DNA of 60,358 nucleotides from Bacteroidia bacterium (GCA_026391315.1 JAPLDT010000043.1:1-60358), one strand, 5' to 3'; positions 41,512-49,716 are shown, numbered from the stretch's first letter. Notes: a model not told the origin generated them from the letters alone. Numbers and translations: made by a program.

Positions 41512-42489
41512 CAAATGGCCGGCCACCAGAGTAGCCATAAAAAGAAAGAAGAGAAATTCTCGCCAGAATCCGCGCTTTCCTGCCATAAAAAAATAGGAGA
41601 TCAGAAAAGAGACCGGAATGGTCGAGATGGCAATAACACCCAATCCGGTGGAAGATAACAGAAACACGGAAGGAATGTTAAGACCCAACATCCAGTAGAG
41701 TATAATAAAATATTTTCTGGTATTCATTTTTCTAATACTGACCGAGTTAACCAGTGAAATACTTCCTAATGCCGATAACAAAAAAATAAAACCCGTTACA
41801 ATCAAGAAGCCTATATTGAAGATAAATTGATTATTTACCGACTTCATCCCAGAAAAGATGGAGGAGATAAAGGTTTGATCCGATCCCGAAACAAATAGAA
41901 ATGTCCAGAGTAAAAGCCATGGCAGAGCGATTCCGATGAGCGGAATAACCAGAAGCCTCCAGTTGTCGCTTTTCTGAAGGACAAAAATTGAGATGAGAAT
42001 AAGCGGAAATAGCGTAATTACCGGTAGGTAAAAAAGCGCACCGATGGAGAGCAAAAATGAGGCATTAAAGGTGGAAGATATCTCATTTTTACGATGATAG
42101 GTTGAGAAGATGTAGTATACCGACAACAAAACGAACAAGGTTGCCGGATATGCCGGATGAAATGTTTGCAGCGATGGAAAGGAAGAGAGGATGCTTACAT
42201 AGAGAATTCCGGGCAGAAAGGTTCTCTGTTGCAAAAATTGGAATTCATAACTCAACAAGGAGAGAATCAAAGCATTCAACAGTATCAGTACAAATCCTGT
42301 TACCACGGGAAAAATAGAGCTTCCGGTAAAAAATTTGGCAAAAAAAGTATACAGTGGCATCATCCCTTCACCAGGAACGGACACTAGCGAAACTGGCACC
42401 CTCAAAGGCTCCATCCAAAAGAGGAGGGCTACAATCGGGATCAGTATCGCACTGTAAACATTTTTGTTGTTGAATAGCCTCAAAAACAT
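41491..42489 (-). CDS. polytopic membrane protein, DUF6427-like
   Basis: A 332-residue integral membrane protein with about ten hydrophobic segments (for example AILIPIVALLFWM, FPVVTGFVLILLNALIL, ATLFVLLSVYYIF, LPVITLFPLILISIFVL, LLVIPLIGIALPWLLLWTFLF, LIVTGFIFLLSALG). I place it with DUF6427, a Bacteroidota family of unknown function, by overall look rather than by a sharp motif. It starts 6 bp after purD, so the two are probably one transcript. Its 3' end overlaps rmuC tail to tail by 21 bp. Function unknown. Confidence 0.75.
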   Translation of the reverse strand: MFLRLFNNKNVYSAILIPIVALLFWMEPLRVPVSLVSVPGEGMMPLYTFFAKFFTGSSIFPVVTGFVLILLNALILSLLSYEFQFLQQRTFLPGILYVSILSSFPSLQTFHPAYPATLFVLLSVYYIFSTYHRKNEISSTFNASFLLSIGALFYLPVITLFPLILISIFVLQKSDNWRLLVIPLIGIALPWLLLWTFLFVSGSDQTFISSIFSGMKSVNNQFIFNIGFLIVTGFIFLLSALGSISLVNSVSIRKMNTRKYFIILYWMLGLNIPSVFLLSSTGLGVIAISTIPVSFLISYFFMAGKRGFWREFLFFLFMATLVAGHLLLFEQA

Positions 42490-42495
42490 ATCAGC

Positions 42496-43767
42496 CTATT
42501 TTAAATCAAACCCCAAATCGGTACGGTAATACATCGAATCAAAAAATATCTTGTCGGTATTCTTGTAACTCAGGGCCAGCGCTTCATCCATCGAGTCGGC
42601 AAGGGAACTAACGGCCAAAACACGGCCACCGTTTGTTAGTACCATCTCTCCCTCCAGCTTTGTGCCAGCGTGAAATACCACACTATCTTCTACAGACCCG
42701 AGGTGTTTGATTCTTTTACCCTTCTCGTAGTTTCCGGGGTATCCGCCTGCTACAACCACTACCGTGACGGCGGTTCTGGGATCGATCACCAGGGACTTTT
42801 TGTCCAGATTTCCTTCTGCAACACCCTCCAAAAGATCAACCAGATCAGATTGAATACGCATCATCACAGCCTCCGTTTCCGGATCACCCATTCTTACATT
42901 GTATTCAATCAGGTAGGGTTCTCCATCGCAACTCATCAATCCCAGAAAAATAAACCCTTTGAAATCTATCTTTTCCTTACGCAAACCCTGAATGGTTGGA
43001 ATCACCATGCGTTCTTCTACTTTCCCCATAAACTCAGGTGTAGCAAACGGTACCGGAGAAATGGCCCCCATGCCACCTGTGTTCAGTCCGGTGTCGCCTT
43101 CACCAATTCGTTTGTAATCCTTTGCCTCGGGCAATATTTTATAGTGAATTCCGTCTGTTAGCACGAAAACGGAACACTCCACCCCCGAAAGAAACTCTTC
43201 AATGACGACTGTCGAGCTTGCACTGCCAAAAAGGCCGTTCAGCATCTCCTGGAGTGAATGAATGGCTTCATGAAGGTGTTCTATGATCAGCACTCCCTTT
43301 CCGGCGGCCAGTCCATCGGCCTTCAATACATATGGAGCTTGCAAGCTCTTCAGAAATTCAATGCCCTGATCCAGGTTTCCCTGATGGACCGTGAAATATT
43401 TGGCGGTCGGAATGCCATTCCTCACCATAAATTCCTTGGCGAACTCTTTGCTGCCCTCCAATCGGGCTCCATGACTGCCGGGACCGATAACCGGTATTTT
43501 CTTCAGTTGCCCGTCCGCCAGGAAAAAATCGCGAATGCCTGCAACCAGCGGAATTTCAGGACCTACCACAACCATCTGAATCCGGTTCTCAAGAACTGCC
43601 TCCCGGATTGCAGAAAAATCAGTTGTGTCAATCACGAGATTCTGACCCAAGTTGGCCGTTCCTGCATTTCCAGGTGCTATGAAAAGGTTATCAAGTTTGC
43701 TGCTTTGCTTCAGTTTCCAGGCAAAAGCATGCTCTCTCCCACCCGACCCTATGATTAATATGTTCAT
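42496..43767 (-). CDS. purD: phosphoribosylamine-glycine ligase
   Basis: ATP-grasp enzyme that joins 5-phosphoribosylamine and glycine to give GAR in purine synthesis. 423 residues, the usual size. The N-terminal domain starts MNILIIGSGGREHAFAWKLK and contains APGNAGTA. ATP-grasp marks follow (GSKEFAKEFMVRNGIPTA, YVLKADGLAAGKGV, VVIEEFLSGVECSVFVLTDG, GEGDTGLNTGGMGAISP). The metal site at the end of the grasp domain is EYNVRMGDPETEAVM. No other pur gene is adjacent. The gene is followed closely by the DUF6427 gene and divergent from the ribokinase. Confidence 0.97.
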   Translation of the reverse strand: MNILIIGSGGREHAFAWKLKQSSKLDNLFIAPGNAGTANLGQNLVIDTTDFSAIREAVLENRIQMVVVGPEIPLVAGIRDFFLADGQLKKIPVIGPGSHGARLEGSKEFAKEFMVRNGIPTAKYFTVHQGNLDQGIEFLKSLQAPYVLKADGLAAGKGVLIIEHLHEAIHSLQEMLNGLFGSASSTVVIEEFLSGVECSVFVLTDGIHYKILPEAKDYKRIGEGDTGLNTGGMGAISPVPFATPEFMGKVEERMVIPTIQGLRKEKIDFKGFIFLGLMSCDGEPYLIEYNVRMGDPETEAVMMRIQSDLVDLLEGVAEGNLDKKSLVIDPRTAVTVVVVAGGYPGNYEKGKRIKHLGSVEDSVVFHAGTKLEGEMVLTNGGRVLAVSSLADSMDEALALSYKNTDKIFFDSMYYRTDLGFDLK

Positions 43768-43846
43768 TTATTATTGTATTGAGTATACAAAATAAAGAAG
43801 AATTTCCTTAAAAAAGTATGGATTCTGCCATTACGGAAATTTATCT

Positions 43847-43854
43847 TATTTTTG
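43847..43854 (+). promoter_or_regulatory. possible -7 element for the ribokinase gene
   Basis: TATTTTTG fits TAnnTTTG. The transcript would begin just before the inverted AAGTGACTAAAG repeat, putting a strong hairpin in the leader. Confidence 0.35.
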
Positions 43855-43863
43855 AGTAAGAGA

Positions 43864-43977
43864 AAGTGACTAAAGTGAACTAAAGTGACTAAAATGCCTA
43901 AAGTTGGAACTCCCAACTTTTGAACCCGTCATTTATGCAGCCAAGTACTTTAGTTCACTTTAGTCACTTTAGTCACT
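43864..43977. repeat. paired AAGTGACTAAAG arms before the ribokinase gene
   Basis: A 23-base arm at 43864-43886 and its perfect reverse complement at 43948-43970, with extra partial words on both sides, around a 61-base spacer. It ends 10 bases before the ribokinase ATG, so the right arm could hide the translation start region in a leader RNA. Confidence 0.85.
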
Positions 43978-43987
43978 CAAAAAAAAT

Positions 43988-44893
43988 ATGACAAATCAAT
44001 CAATTGTAGTCCTGGGCAGCACCAATACCGATATGGTGATCAAAACCACCAAGCTACCTCAACCCGGAGAGACCATTTTGGGGGGAGACTTTCTAATGAA
44101 TCCGGGTGGGAAAGGAGCCAATCAAGCAGTTGCTGCAGCGCGTTTAAATGGAAATGTAACGCTTGTTGCAAAAACCGGCAATGACCTGTTTGGATCGCAA
44201 TCCAAAAAACTTTTCCAATCAGAAAAACTGAATACTGACTTTCTCTTTACCGACCCGGAATCGCCTTCCGGAATTGCATTGATCACAGTGGATGAGCAGG
44301 CAGAAAACTGCATTGTTGTCGCACCCGGAGCCAATGCCAGGTTGCTTAGGGCTGATGTTGACAAGGCCGCAGAGGCCATAAAAAATGCAGGAATTATCCT
44401 GATGCAACTGGAAATACCTTTGGATACTGTCTGCTATACTGCAGAAATTGCCTTTAAAGCAGGCAAAAAAGTGATCCTCAATCCGGCGCCGGCCCAACCA
44501 CTTCCTGATGTACTTCTAAAGATGCTCTACCTGATCACGCCCAACGAAACTGAAGCAGAACTGCTAACCGGGATTCCGGTTACCGATGCATTGTCTGCTG
44601 AAACGGCTGCCCGCCTGTTGCTGGCAAAAGGGATCCAGGTAGTCGTTGTTACCCTTGGTAGCAAAGGAGCAATGTTGGTCACTGCAGAACAATGCCAATT
44701 GATTCCAACTTTCAAGGTAAAAGCGATAGATACAACTGCTGCCGGTGATTGCTTCAATGGTGCACTGGCTGTTGCTATCGCGGAAGGCGCTGATCTGGTG
44801 AGCGCCATCACTTTTGCCAACAAGGCCGCCTCCATTTCGGTAACCCGGATGGGGGCCCAGGCATCGGCTCCCTACCGTTGTGAAGTAGATTGA
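43988..44893 (+). CDS. rbsK: ribokinase (PfkB family)
   Basis: Phosphorylates ribose to ribose 5-phosphate in the cytoplasm. 301 residues. Motifs: VVLGSTNTDMV at the start, GGDFLMNPGGKGANQAVAAARL at about 33-55 (the first PfkB signature and sugar-binding GGKGAN), TLVAKTGNDLFG, NPAPAQPLP, ITPNETEAELLTG (N-x-x-E), VVVTLGSKGAML and DTTAAGDCFNGALAVA, where the catalytic Asp is in AAGD. The match to ribokinase is close; a nucleoside kinase of the same family is less likely. It is the first of four genes on this strand that all act on ribosyl compounds. Confidence 0.9.
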   Translation: MTNQSIVVLGSTNTDMVIKTTKLPQPGETILGGDFLMNPGGKGANQAVAAARLNGNVTLVAKTGNDLFGSQSKKLFQSEKLNTDFLFTDPESPSGIALITVDEQAENCIVVAPGANARLLRADVDKAAEAIKNAGIILMQLEIPLDTVCYTAEIAFKAGKKVILNPAPAQPLPDVLLKMLYLITPNETEAELLTGIPVTDALSAETAARLLLAKGIQVVVVTLGSKGAMLVTAEQCQLIPTFKVKAIDTTAAGDCFNGALAVAIAEGADLVSAITFANKAASISVTRMGAQASAPYRCEVD

Positions 44894-44966
44894 ATAAACA
44901 GATAAACTAATAACAAATTCAATACTATACAATTCAATGACGTTCAAAAAAATTCTACCAAAATCA

Positions 44967-45236
44967 TCAGATTGCTTCACACATCGTGCCTTCCCGATGA
45001 AAAATCGGGACAGGCAGTGTTCGCAATGACGGATCATTTTTTTAGAGGTGAGGGTGGAGAGAAGGAGGCGGATCATCAGTTTTCCGTAATAGCAGAATCG
45101 CCGCCCGCCTCCTTCTCTCCACCCTCACAAAATCAACAGCATACCGTCATTGCGAGTCACCACCCAAATTTTTTGGGCACAATGTGAAGATGACAGAAAA
45201 TATTTGTGCATAATGAAGCTGTTAAATACATTTTTG
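44967..45236. repeat. composite CATTGCGA-type repeat between ribokinase and nucleoside hydrolase
   Basis: Starts with CAGATTGCTTCACACATCG, continues with the GAGAAGGAGGCGG / CCGCCTCCTTCTC hairpin that also occurs at 36.14-36.20 kb, then from about 45141 a direct copy of the first ~100 bp of the element at 8899. Together these fill the 430-bp gap. No gene is supported here. Confidence 0.8.
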
Positions 45237-45326
45237 CACCATAATCATGCAAATATAAGAACTTGTCATTAGTGGGAGAAATTCCGGATCTTCGGGAAAG
45301 CAATCCCAACTCATTAAAGAAAATAC

Positions 45327-46331
45327 ATGAAAAATTCCGTCGTCTTACTCTTACTATTCTGTGTTTGGATCATTTTTTCATGTGCCAATGCACGAAAACC
45401 TGAAACCACCACTCCAATCAAAATCATCCTTGATACCGACATCGGTCCGGATTTCGATGATGCGGGGGCAGTTACGGTTCTTCACGCCTTAGCCGATAGC
45501 GGCAAAGTTGAAATTCTTGGTATCATGGCATGCAACAAAGATTCACTTGTTGTTCCAACCATCGATGTTTTAAATACCTATTTCGGGAGACCGGCCATCC
45601 TGGTAGGTGCACCAAAATCGAAAGGGGTAAAGATTGGCTCAAATCAGCACTGGCCGGATTCCATCGTTTCAAACTACCCTCACAAAATCCGATCAACCAA
45701 CGACGCGCCTGATGCGGTAGCCCAATATCGCAAAATTCTTTCGAGCCAGCCCGATGGGTCGGTCACTATCGTTTCCATCGGTTTTATCACCAACCTCAAC
45801 AATCTTTTGCTGTCGCCTGCAGATCAGATCAGCACGCTCAACGGAACTGATCTGGTAGCCCGGAAAGTCAAAAAGCTTGTTTCGATGGCTGGTTGGTTCC
45901 CGAAAGGCAAGGAGTACAATGTCTACATGGATTCCACCGCATCAAAATATTGTTTCGACCACTGGCCAACCCCTGTTACTTTTACCGGATTCGAAATCGG
46001 GGATAAAGTTAAGACCGGACTAAAACTGGTGGGTAGTACGGTTCGGCACAGTCCGGTGAAGGATGCCTTCCGGATTGCCATGGCAGGAGCGAAAGACGAT
46101 CTGAACGGACACAGCAGCTGGGACCAGACCGCCGTTCTAATCGCAATATATGGAACTGAACCCTTTTTTACTACCGTGAAAGGCACCATCAGGATAAACC
46201 AGGATGGGAGCAATACCTGGGATGAAAATCCTGAAGGTAAGCAGTGCTATGTTAAAATGAAAATGAGTCCGGATAGCCTGGCAGCATTTATCGAGAAGCG
46301 GATGATGCACGCGCCGGGGAAGAAGGACTAG
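45327..46331 (+). CDS. lipoprotein nucleoside hydrolase (IunH family)
   Basis: 334 residues. Nucleoside hydrolases split ribonucleosides into base and ribose, using a Ca2+ ion held by an Asp cluster. The cluster is here at ILDTDIGPDFDDAGAV (D36, D38, D42, D44, D45), and the later Asp ligand is in SSWDQTAVL near 255. The N-terminus is a lipoprotein signal (LLLLFCVWIIFSC19), whereas most characterised members are cytoplasmic, so this enzyme should act in the periplasm or at the outer membrane. The His often found before the last Asp is Trp here, which may shift substrate choice. Downstream genes continue the theme. Confidence 0.88.
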   Translation: MKNSVVLLLLFCVWIIFSCANARKPETTTPIKIILDTDIGPDFDDAGAVTVLHALADSGKVEILGIMACNKDSLVVPTIDVLNTYFGRPAILVGAPKSKGVKIGSNQHWPDSIVSNYPHKIRSTNDAPDAVAQYRKILSSQPDGSVTIVSIGFITNLNNLLLSPADQISTLNGTDLVARKVKKLVSMAGWFPKGKEYNVYMDSTASKYCFDHWPTPVTFTGFEIGDKVKTGLKLVGSTVRHSPVKDAFRIAMAGAKDDLNGHSSWDQTAVLIAIYGTEPFFTTVKGTIRINQDGSNTWDENPEGKQCYVKMKMSPDSLAAFIEKRMMHAPGKKD

Positions 46332-46590
46332 GACGACTGGGACGAGGGAAAGACGCATCGGTCCCTGAGCGTAGCCGAAGAGCAATATGAAAGGAAGAGC
46401 CCGGATCCCCGAGCGAAGCCGAGGGGAGGAAGGATGGAAAAGCGAGAGACGACTGGGACGAGGGGACGACCGAGAGACGGAAGGAGTACTGGGACGACTT
46501 GAGAACTGAGAAGATGGGAAGATGAGACCGGTCCCTGAGCGAAACCGAAGGGGAAAATGTGAAAATTAACTGGCCATTGATTGAAGCCGA
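46332..46590. repeat. word-repeat stretch after the nucleoside hydrolase gene
   Basis: The gap between the hydrolase and the ADP-ribosylglycohydrolase (522 bp) opens with purine-rich GACGACTGGGACGAGG words and two GGTCCCTGAGCG...GCCGAAG units (about 46361 and 46527). The same words occur in reverse order and orientation at 53.81-53.88 kb. No open frame here looks coding. Confidence 0.65.
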
Positions 46591-46603
46591 AGGGTCGAAG
46601 ATT

Positions 46604-46746
46604 TTTTTTCATTGCCGTCTGCTTTAGCTGACGGACAAAAAGATTAGAAATTTCCACCGGCTTTAGCCAAAACCAACAAATTGAGCTAAAGCCCTTTCTC
46701 TACTGCACTTATGACCCGTCAGCTAAAGCAGACGGCAATGAAAAAA
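46604..46746. repeat. 143-bp element with perfect 31-bp inverted arms
   Basis: TTTTTTCATTGCCGTCTGCT... at 46604-46634 is the exact reverse complement of 46716-46746. The core word GTCAGCTAAAGCAGACGGCA reads on both sides. Smaller CTTTAGCC / GAGCTAAAGCC words pair inside. It is palindromic, has no frame and is MITE-like. Confidence 0.8.
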
Positions 46747-46853
46747 GCGAAGGGTAATGGTCCTATTAGTCCTGATTGTCCTGCGAGTCCAAAATGTCTA
46801 AAAAAGGAATAAAAAAAGTTAGTTCAACAAAACTAAAATAACAACTCACTAAT

Positions 46854-48431
46854 ATGAAACACTTTAACATTTGTACATTAACCCTGCTAGCATTGCTTTT
46901 ATCCTGCAGCAAGCCTGACCCCACAATTCGGACCATCACACCCGATGTGCTGAAAGATAAAATCGCCGGAGGATGGGCTGGAAAAATCATTGGCGTCACT
47001 TATGGCGCACCGACCGAATTTAGGGCAATGGGGCACACTTTTGAGGATTCCATCCACTGGACTCCAAAAGATGCAATTGGTGCGCTTACCCAGGACGACC
47101 TCTACGTACAGCTCACCTTTTTGATGACAATGGACCAGTTCGGCATCGATGCGCCGGCAAAAAAATACCAGGAGTTGTTTGCTAAATCAGGTTACATGCT
47201 CTGGCATGCCAACGCGCAGTCACGCAAAAATTATTTCGACAGCATATTCCCTCCCAGGTCGGGCGCTCCTGAATTTAATTTTCATGCCAACGACATCGAC
47301 TTTCAGATTGAGGCCGACTACATCGGTTTTATGTCGCCGGGGATGCCCAACAGTGCTACCAAACTAGCTGATAAGATTGGCCACATCATGAATTACGGCG
47401 ATGGCTATTACGGTGGTGTATTTCTCTCTGCACTCTATGCTGAGGCGTTTTTCGAGAAAGATATCCGCAAAATTGTGGAAAAAGCGCTACTCTCCTTGCC
47501 GTCCGAATCAGATTATGCAAAAGTGCTTCGTGATGTTTTGATGCTAAAAGATAAAAACCCAACCGACTGGCATGCTTCCTGGAAAGTGATGGAAGATAAA
47601 TGGGGCAAAACGCATATCTGTACGGCGGGTGAGGCATTCAACATTGATGCCAAATTCAACGGCGCCTTCATTGTGATGGGACTGCTGTACGGTGGCGGAG
47701 ATGTGATGAAGACGATGGAGATCACCACCCGCTGTGGTCAGGACTCCGATTGCAACCCATCCAATGCCATGGCCATTTTGGGCGTGATCAACGGCTTTAG
47801 CCACCTGCCCGAAACGATGAAAAAGAGTGTCGCCGAAATGCAGGACTCCCTTTTCATCTTTACCAATTACAATTACAGAAAAGCCGTCGACAAAACTTTC
47901 CAATATGCAGTCAACCATGTTGTTGCAGAAGGTGGTACTGTAGCGCCCGATAAGATCAACATCAAAATTCAGGTCCCTGTTCCGGCAGCCCTCGAGGTCA
48001 GTTTTCCAAAGATGGTATTGAGCGAGAAGGTCTCCATATTCGACGGGAAGCGGTGGAAACTTTCCGGTAATTGGCAAACTTTCCAAATGAGACCCGAAGA
48101 GAACAATGTGAAGGCCAATCAGTCAAAATTTGCCTCAAAAAAGGGTGATGCCCTCGAGTTCGATTTTGAAGGAACAGCCATCTCCCTCGAAGGCAACTGG
48201 AAGAAGGATGGTGGCAAAGCGGAGCTCTATATTGATGGCAAATTACACAACTCCTTCGATACCTACTTCTTTTACAACAAACAGGAGCAAACGCCCATCA
48301 ATATCTGCCATGCCCTCAACCTGACACCCGGCAAGCATACTCTCAAAATTGTGGTCACCGGAGAGAAAAAACCGGAGTCGCTGGATAGCAGGATTTATGT
48401 ATCCGATGCTTTGGTGTTCAAAGAGGAGTAA
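46854..48431 (+). CDS. exported ADP-ribosylglycohydrolase-family lipoprotein
   Basis: 525 residues. The lipobox is LLALLLSC18. Residues 33 to about 350 form the all-helical ADP-ribosylglycohydrolase (DraG/ARH) fold: DKIAGGWAGKIIGV, then ALTQDDLYVQLTF with D81 and D82 as the first metal pair, then TTRCGQDSDCNPSNAMAILG with D297 and D299 as the second. Known members remove ADP-ribose from proteins or small molecules. The last 150 residues form a beta-sandwich-like domain (EFDFEGTAISLEGNW, AELYIDGKL, L-T-P-G-K-H-T-L-K-I-V) resembling accessory carbohydrate-binding domains. Secretion of such an enzyme is unusual. Its place between nucleoside hydrolase and permease suggests removal of an ADP-ribosyl or ribosyl group outside the cytoplasm. 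Confidence 0.88.
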   Translation: MKHFNICTLTLLALLLSCSKPDPTIRTITPDVLKDKIAGGWAGKIIGVTYGAPTEFRAMGHTFEDSIHWTPKDAIGALTQDDLYVQLTFLMTMDQFGIDAPAKKYQELFAKSGYMLWHANAQSRKNYFDSIFPPRSGAPEFNFHANDIDFQIEADYIGFMSPGMPNSATKLADKIGHIMNYGDGYYGGVFLSALYAEAFFEKDIRKIVEKALLSLPSESDYAKVLRDVLMLKDKNPTDWHASWKVMEDKWGKTHICTAGEAFNIDAKFNGAFIVMGLLYGGGDVMKTMEITTRCGQDSDCNPSNAMAILGVINGFSHLPETMKKSVAEMQDSLFIFTNYNYRKAVDKTFQYAVNHVVAEGGTVAPDKINIKIQVPVPAALEVSFPKMVLSEKVSIFDGKRWKLSGNWQTFQMRPEENNVKANQSKFASKKGDALEFDFEGTAISLEGNWKKDGGKAELYIDGKLHNSFDTYFFYNKQEQTPINICHALNLTPGKHTLKIVVTGEKKPESLDSRIYVSDALVFKEE

Positions 48432-48442
48432 AATTAAATGTG

Positions 48443-48554
48443 GTAATTGGTAAATGTGAAAATGTGAAAATTGACGGGATGCAAGATTGTACTCAATAAT
48501 CAAGATTTATCTCGAATGCGGCCAAATTTTCACATTTTCACATTTACCAATTAC
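48443..48554. repeat. perfect 30-bp inverted arms between hydrolase and permease genes
   Basis: GTAATTGGTAAATGTGAAAA... at 48443-48472 is the exact reverse complement of 48525-48554, around a 52-base spacer. It lies wholly between the stop codon of the glycohydrolase and the permease ATG. It belongs to the AATGTGAAAAT word family also seen near 7.85 and 31.27 kb. Confidence 0.88.
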
Positions 48555-48587
48555 AGAACTTCATTAATATAACTAAATATCAACGCT

Positions 48588-49586
48588 ATGTACATTGTCG
48601 AAAATTACACTTTGGCTGTCGTTCTGACATTCGTTACCATGCTTTGCTGGGGTTCGTGGGCCAATACCCAAAAACTCGCTGAAAAATCCTGGCGTTTTGA
48701 ACTCTTTTACTGGGATTATGTGATTGGCATCGTACTGATGTCGCTCCTTTTTGCCTTCACGCTGGGAAGTTTTGGCGATCAGGGACGCAATTTTCTAACT
48801 GATCTTAAGCAGGCTGATTCGTCCAACATACAAAAAGCGATGCTGGGAGGAGTCATTTTCAATGCTGCCAATATTCTGGTTGCCGCCGCCATAGCGATCG
48901 CAGGCATGTCGGTAGCTTTCCCGGTAGGGATTGGTATTGCCCTTGTTTTAGGCGTGATCATCAACTACATTGCCACTCCTCAAGGCAATGCTATATGGTT
49001 GTTTGCTGGTGTTGGACTCGTTACCGTAGCCATCGTGATTGATGCCCTGGCCTATCGTAAGAAGGCATCTCAGGCCATGAAAGTACCTACCAAAGGGATT
49101 GTGCTTTCCCTTGTTGGCGGTGTGATGATGGCACTTTTTTACCGGTTTGTGGCCAGTTCGATGGCTACTGACTTTGTCCATCCTGAAGCAGGATTCCTTA
49201 CGCCCTATACTGCAACGATCTTTTTCTCACTGGGCATTTTGCTCAGCAACCTGCTTTTCAATACCATTCTGATGAAAAAGCCGTTTGAAGGAACTCCGGT
49301 AAGTTATGGCCAATATTTCAAAGGCGGATTGAAAGAGCACCTGACCGGCATCCTTGGTGGAATGATCTGGTGCATCGGCATGTCATTGAGTATCATCGCT
49401 GCCGGAAAAGCCGGATTTCCAATCTCCTATGGCCTGGGCCAGGGAGCAACCCTTGTCGCAGCTTTGTGGGGCGTATTTATCTGGAAAGAGTTCAAAGGAT
49501 CAAAGGGAACTTCCGGATTACTGACAGCTATGTTCCTTCTATTTATTTTTGGAATTAGCTTGATAATTTATGCTGGCAGCCACTGA
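48588..49586 (+). CDS. ten-helix DMT-superfamily permease (GRP/ureide-permease-like)
   Basis: A 332-residue inner-membrane transporter with ten hydrophobic segments in two repeats of five. It opens with ENYTLAVVLTFVTMLCWGSWANTQK, split by the family's W-G-S-W motif, and later has GGVIFNAANILVAAAIA and FPVGIGIALVLGVIINYI in the first half, GGMIWCIGMSLSIIAAGKAG and FPISYGLGQGATLVAALWG in the second. The twin F-P-x-x-x-G elements resemble GRP sugar transporters and plant ureide permeases, which move allantoin or nucleobases. Next to nucleoside and ADP-ribose hydrolases and a ribokinase, uptake of ribose, nucleosides or bases is a fair guess, but the substrate cannot be read from sequence. Confidence 0.82.
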   Translation: MYIVENYTLAVVLTFVTMLCWGSWANTQKLAEKSWRFELFYWDYVIGIVLMSLLFAFTLGSFGDQGRNFLTDLKQADSSNIQKAMLGGVIFNAANILVAAAIAIAGMSVAFPVGIGIALVLGVIINYIATPQGNAIWLFAGVGLVTVAIVIDALAYRKKASQAMKVPTKGIVLSLVGGVMMALFYRFVASSMATDFVHPEAGFLTPYTATIFFSLGILLSNLLFNTILMKKPFEGTPVSYGQYFKGGLKEHLTGILGGMIWCIGMSLSIIAAGKAGFPISYGLGQGATLVAALWGVFIWKEFKGSKGTSGLLTAMFLLFIFGISLIIYAGSH

Positions 49587-49587
49587 A

Positions 49588-49716
49588 AAGGATAAAGGAT
49601 AAAGGATAAAGGATAAAGGAAAACGCCGCAATCATGATTTCTGCGTTTTAATTCATATCACGAAAAGATACTTTACTCACAAACCCCACTTTATCCTTTT
49701 TACTTTTTACTTTACC
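49588..49716. repeat. AAGGATAAAG array with inverted partner
   Basis: Tandem AAGGATAAAGG words start right after the permease stop codon, and a weaker CTTTATCC / CTTTTTACTTTA array closes at about 49688-49716. The spacer contains AAAACGCCGCAAT...GCGTTTT, a hairpin like the terminator near 33.22 kb. Confidence 0.7.

Noticed and set aside
43988-49586. Anti-phage defence or toxin system based on the ADP-ribosylglycohydrolase
   Set aside because: The glycohydrolase is exported and stands with ribose and nucleoside genes; no ADP-ribosyltransferase toxin or other defence gene is nearby.
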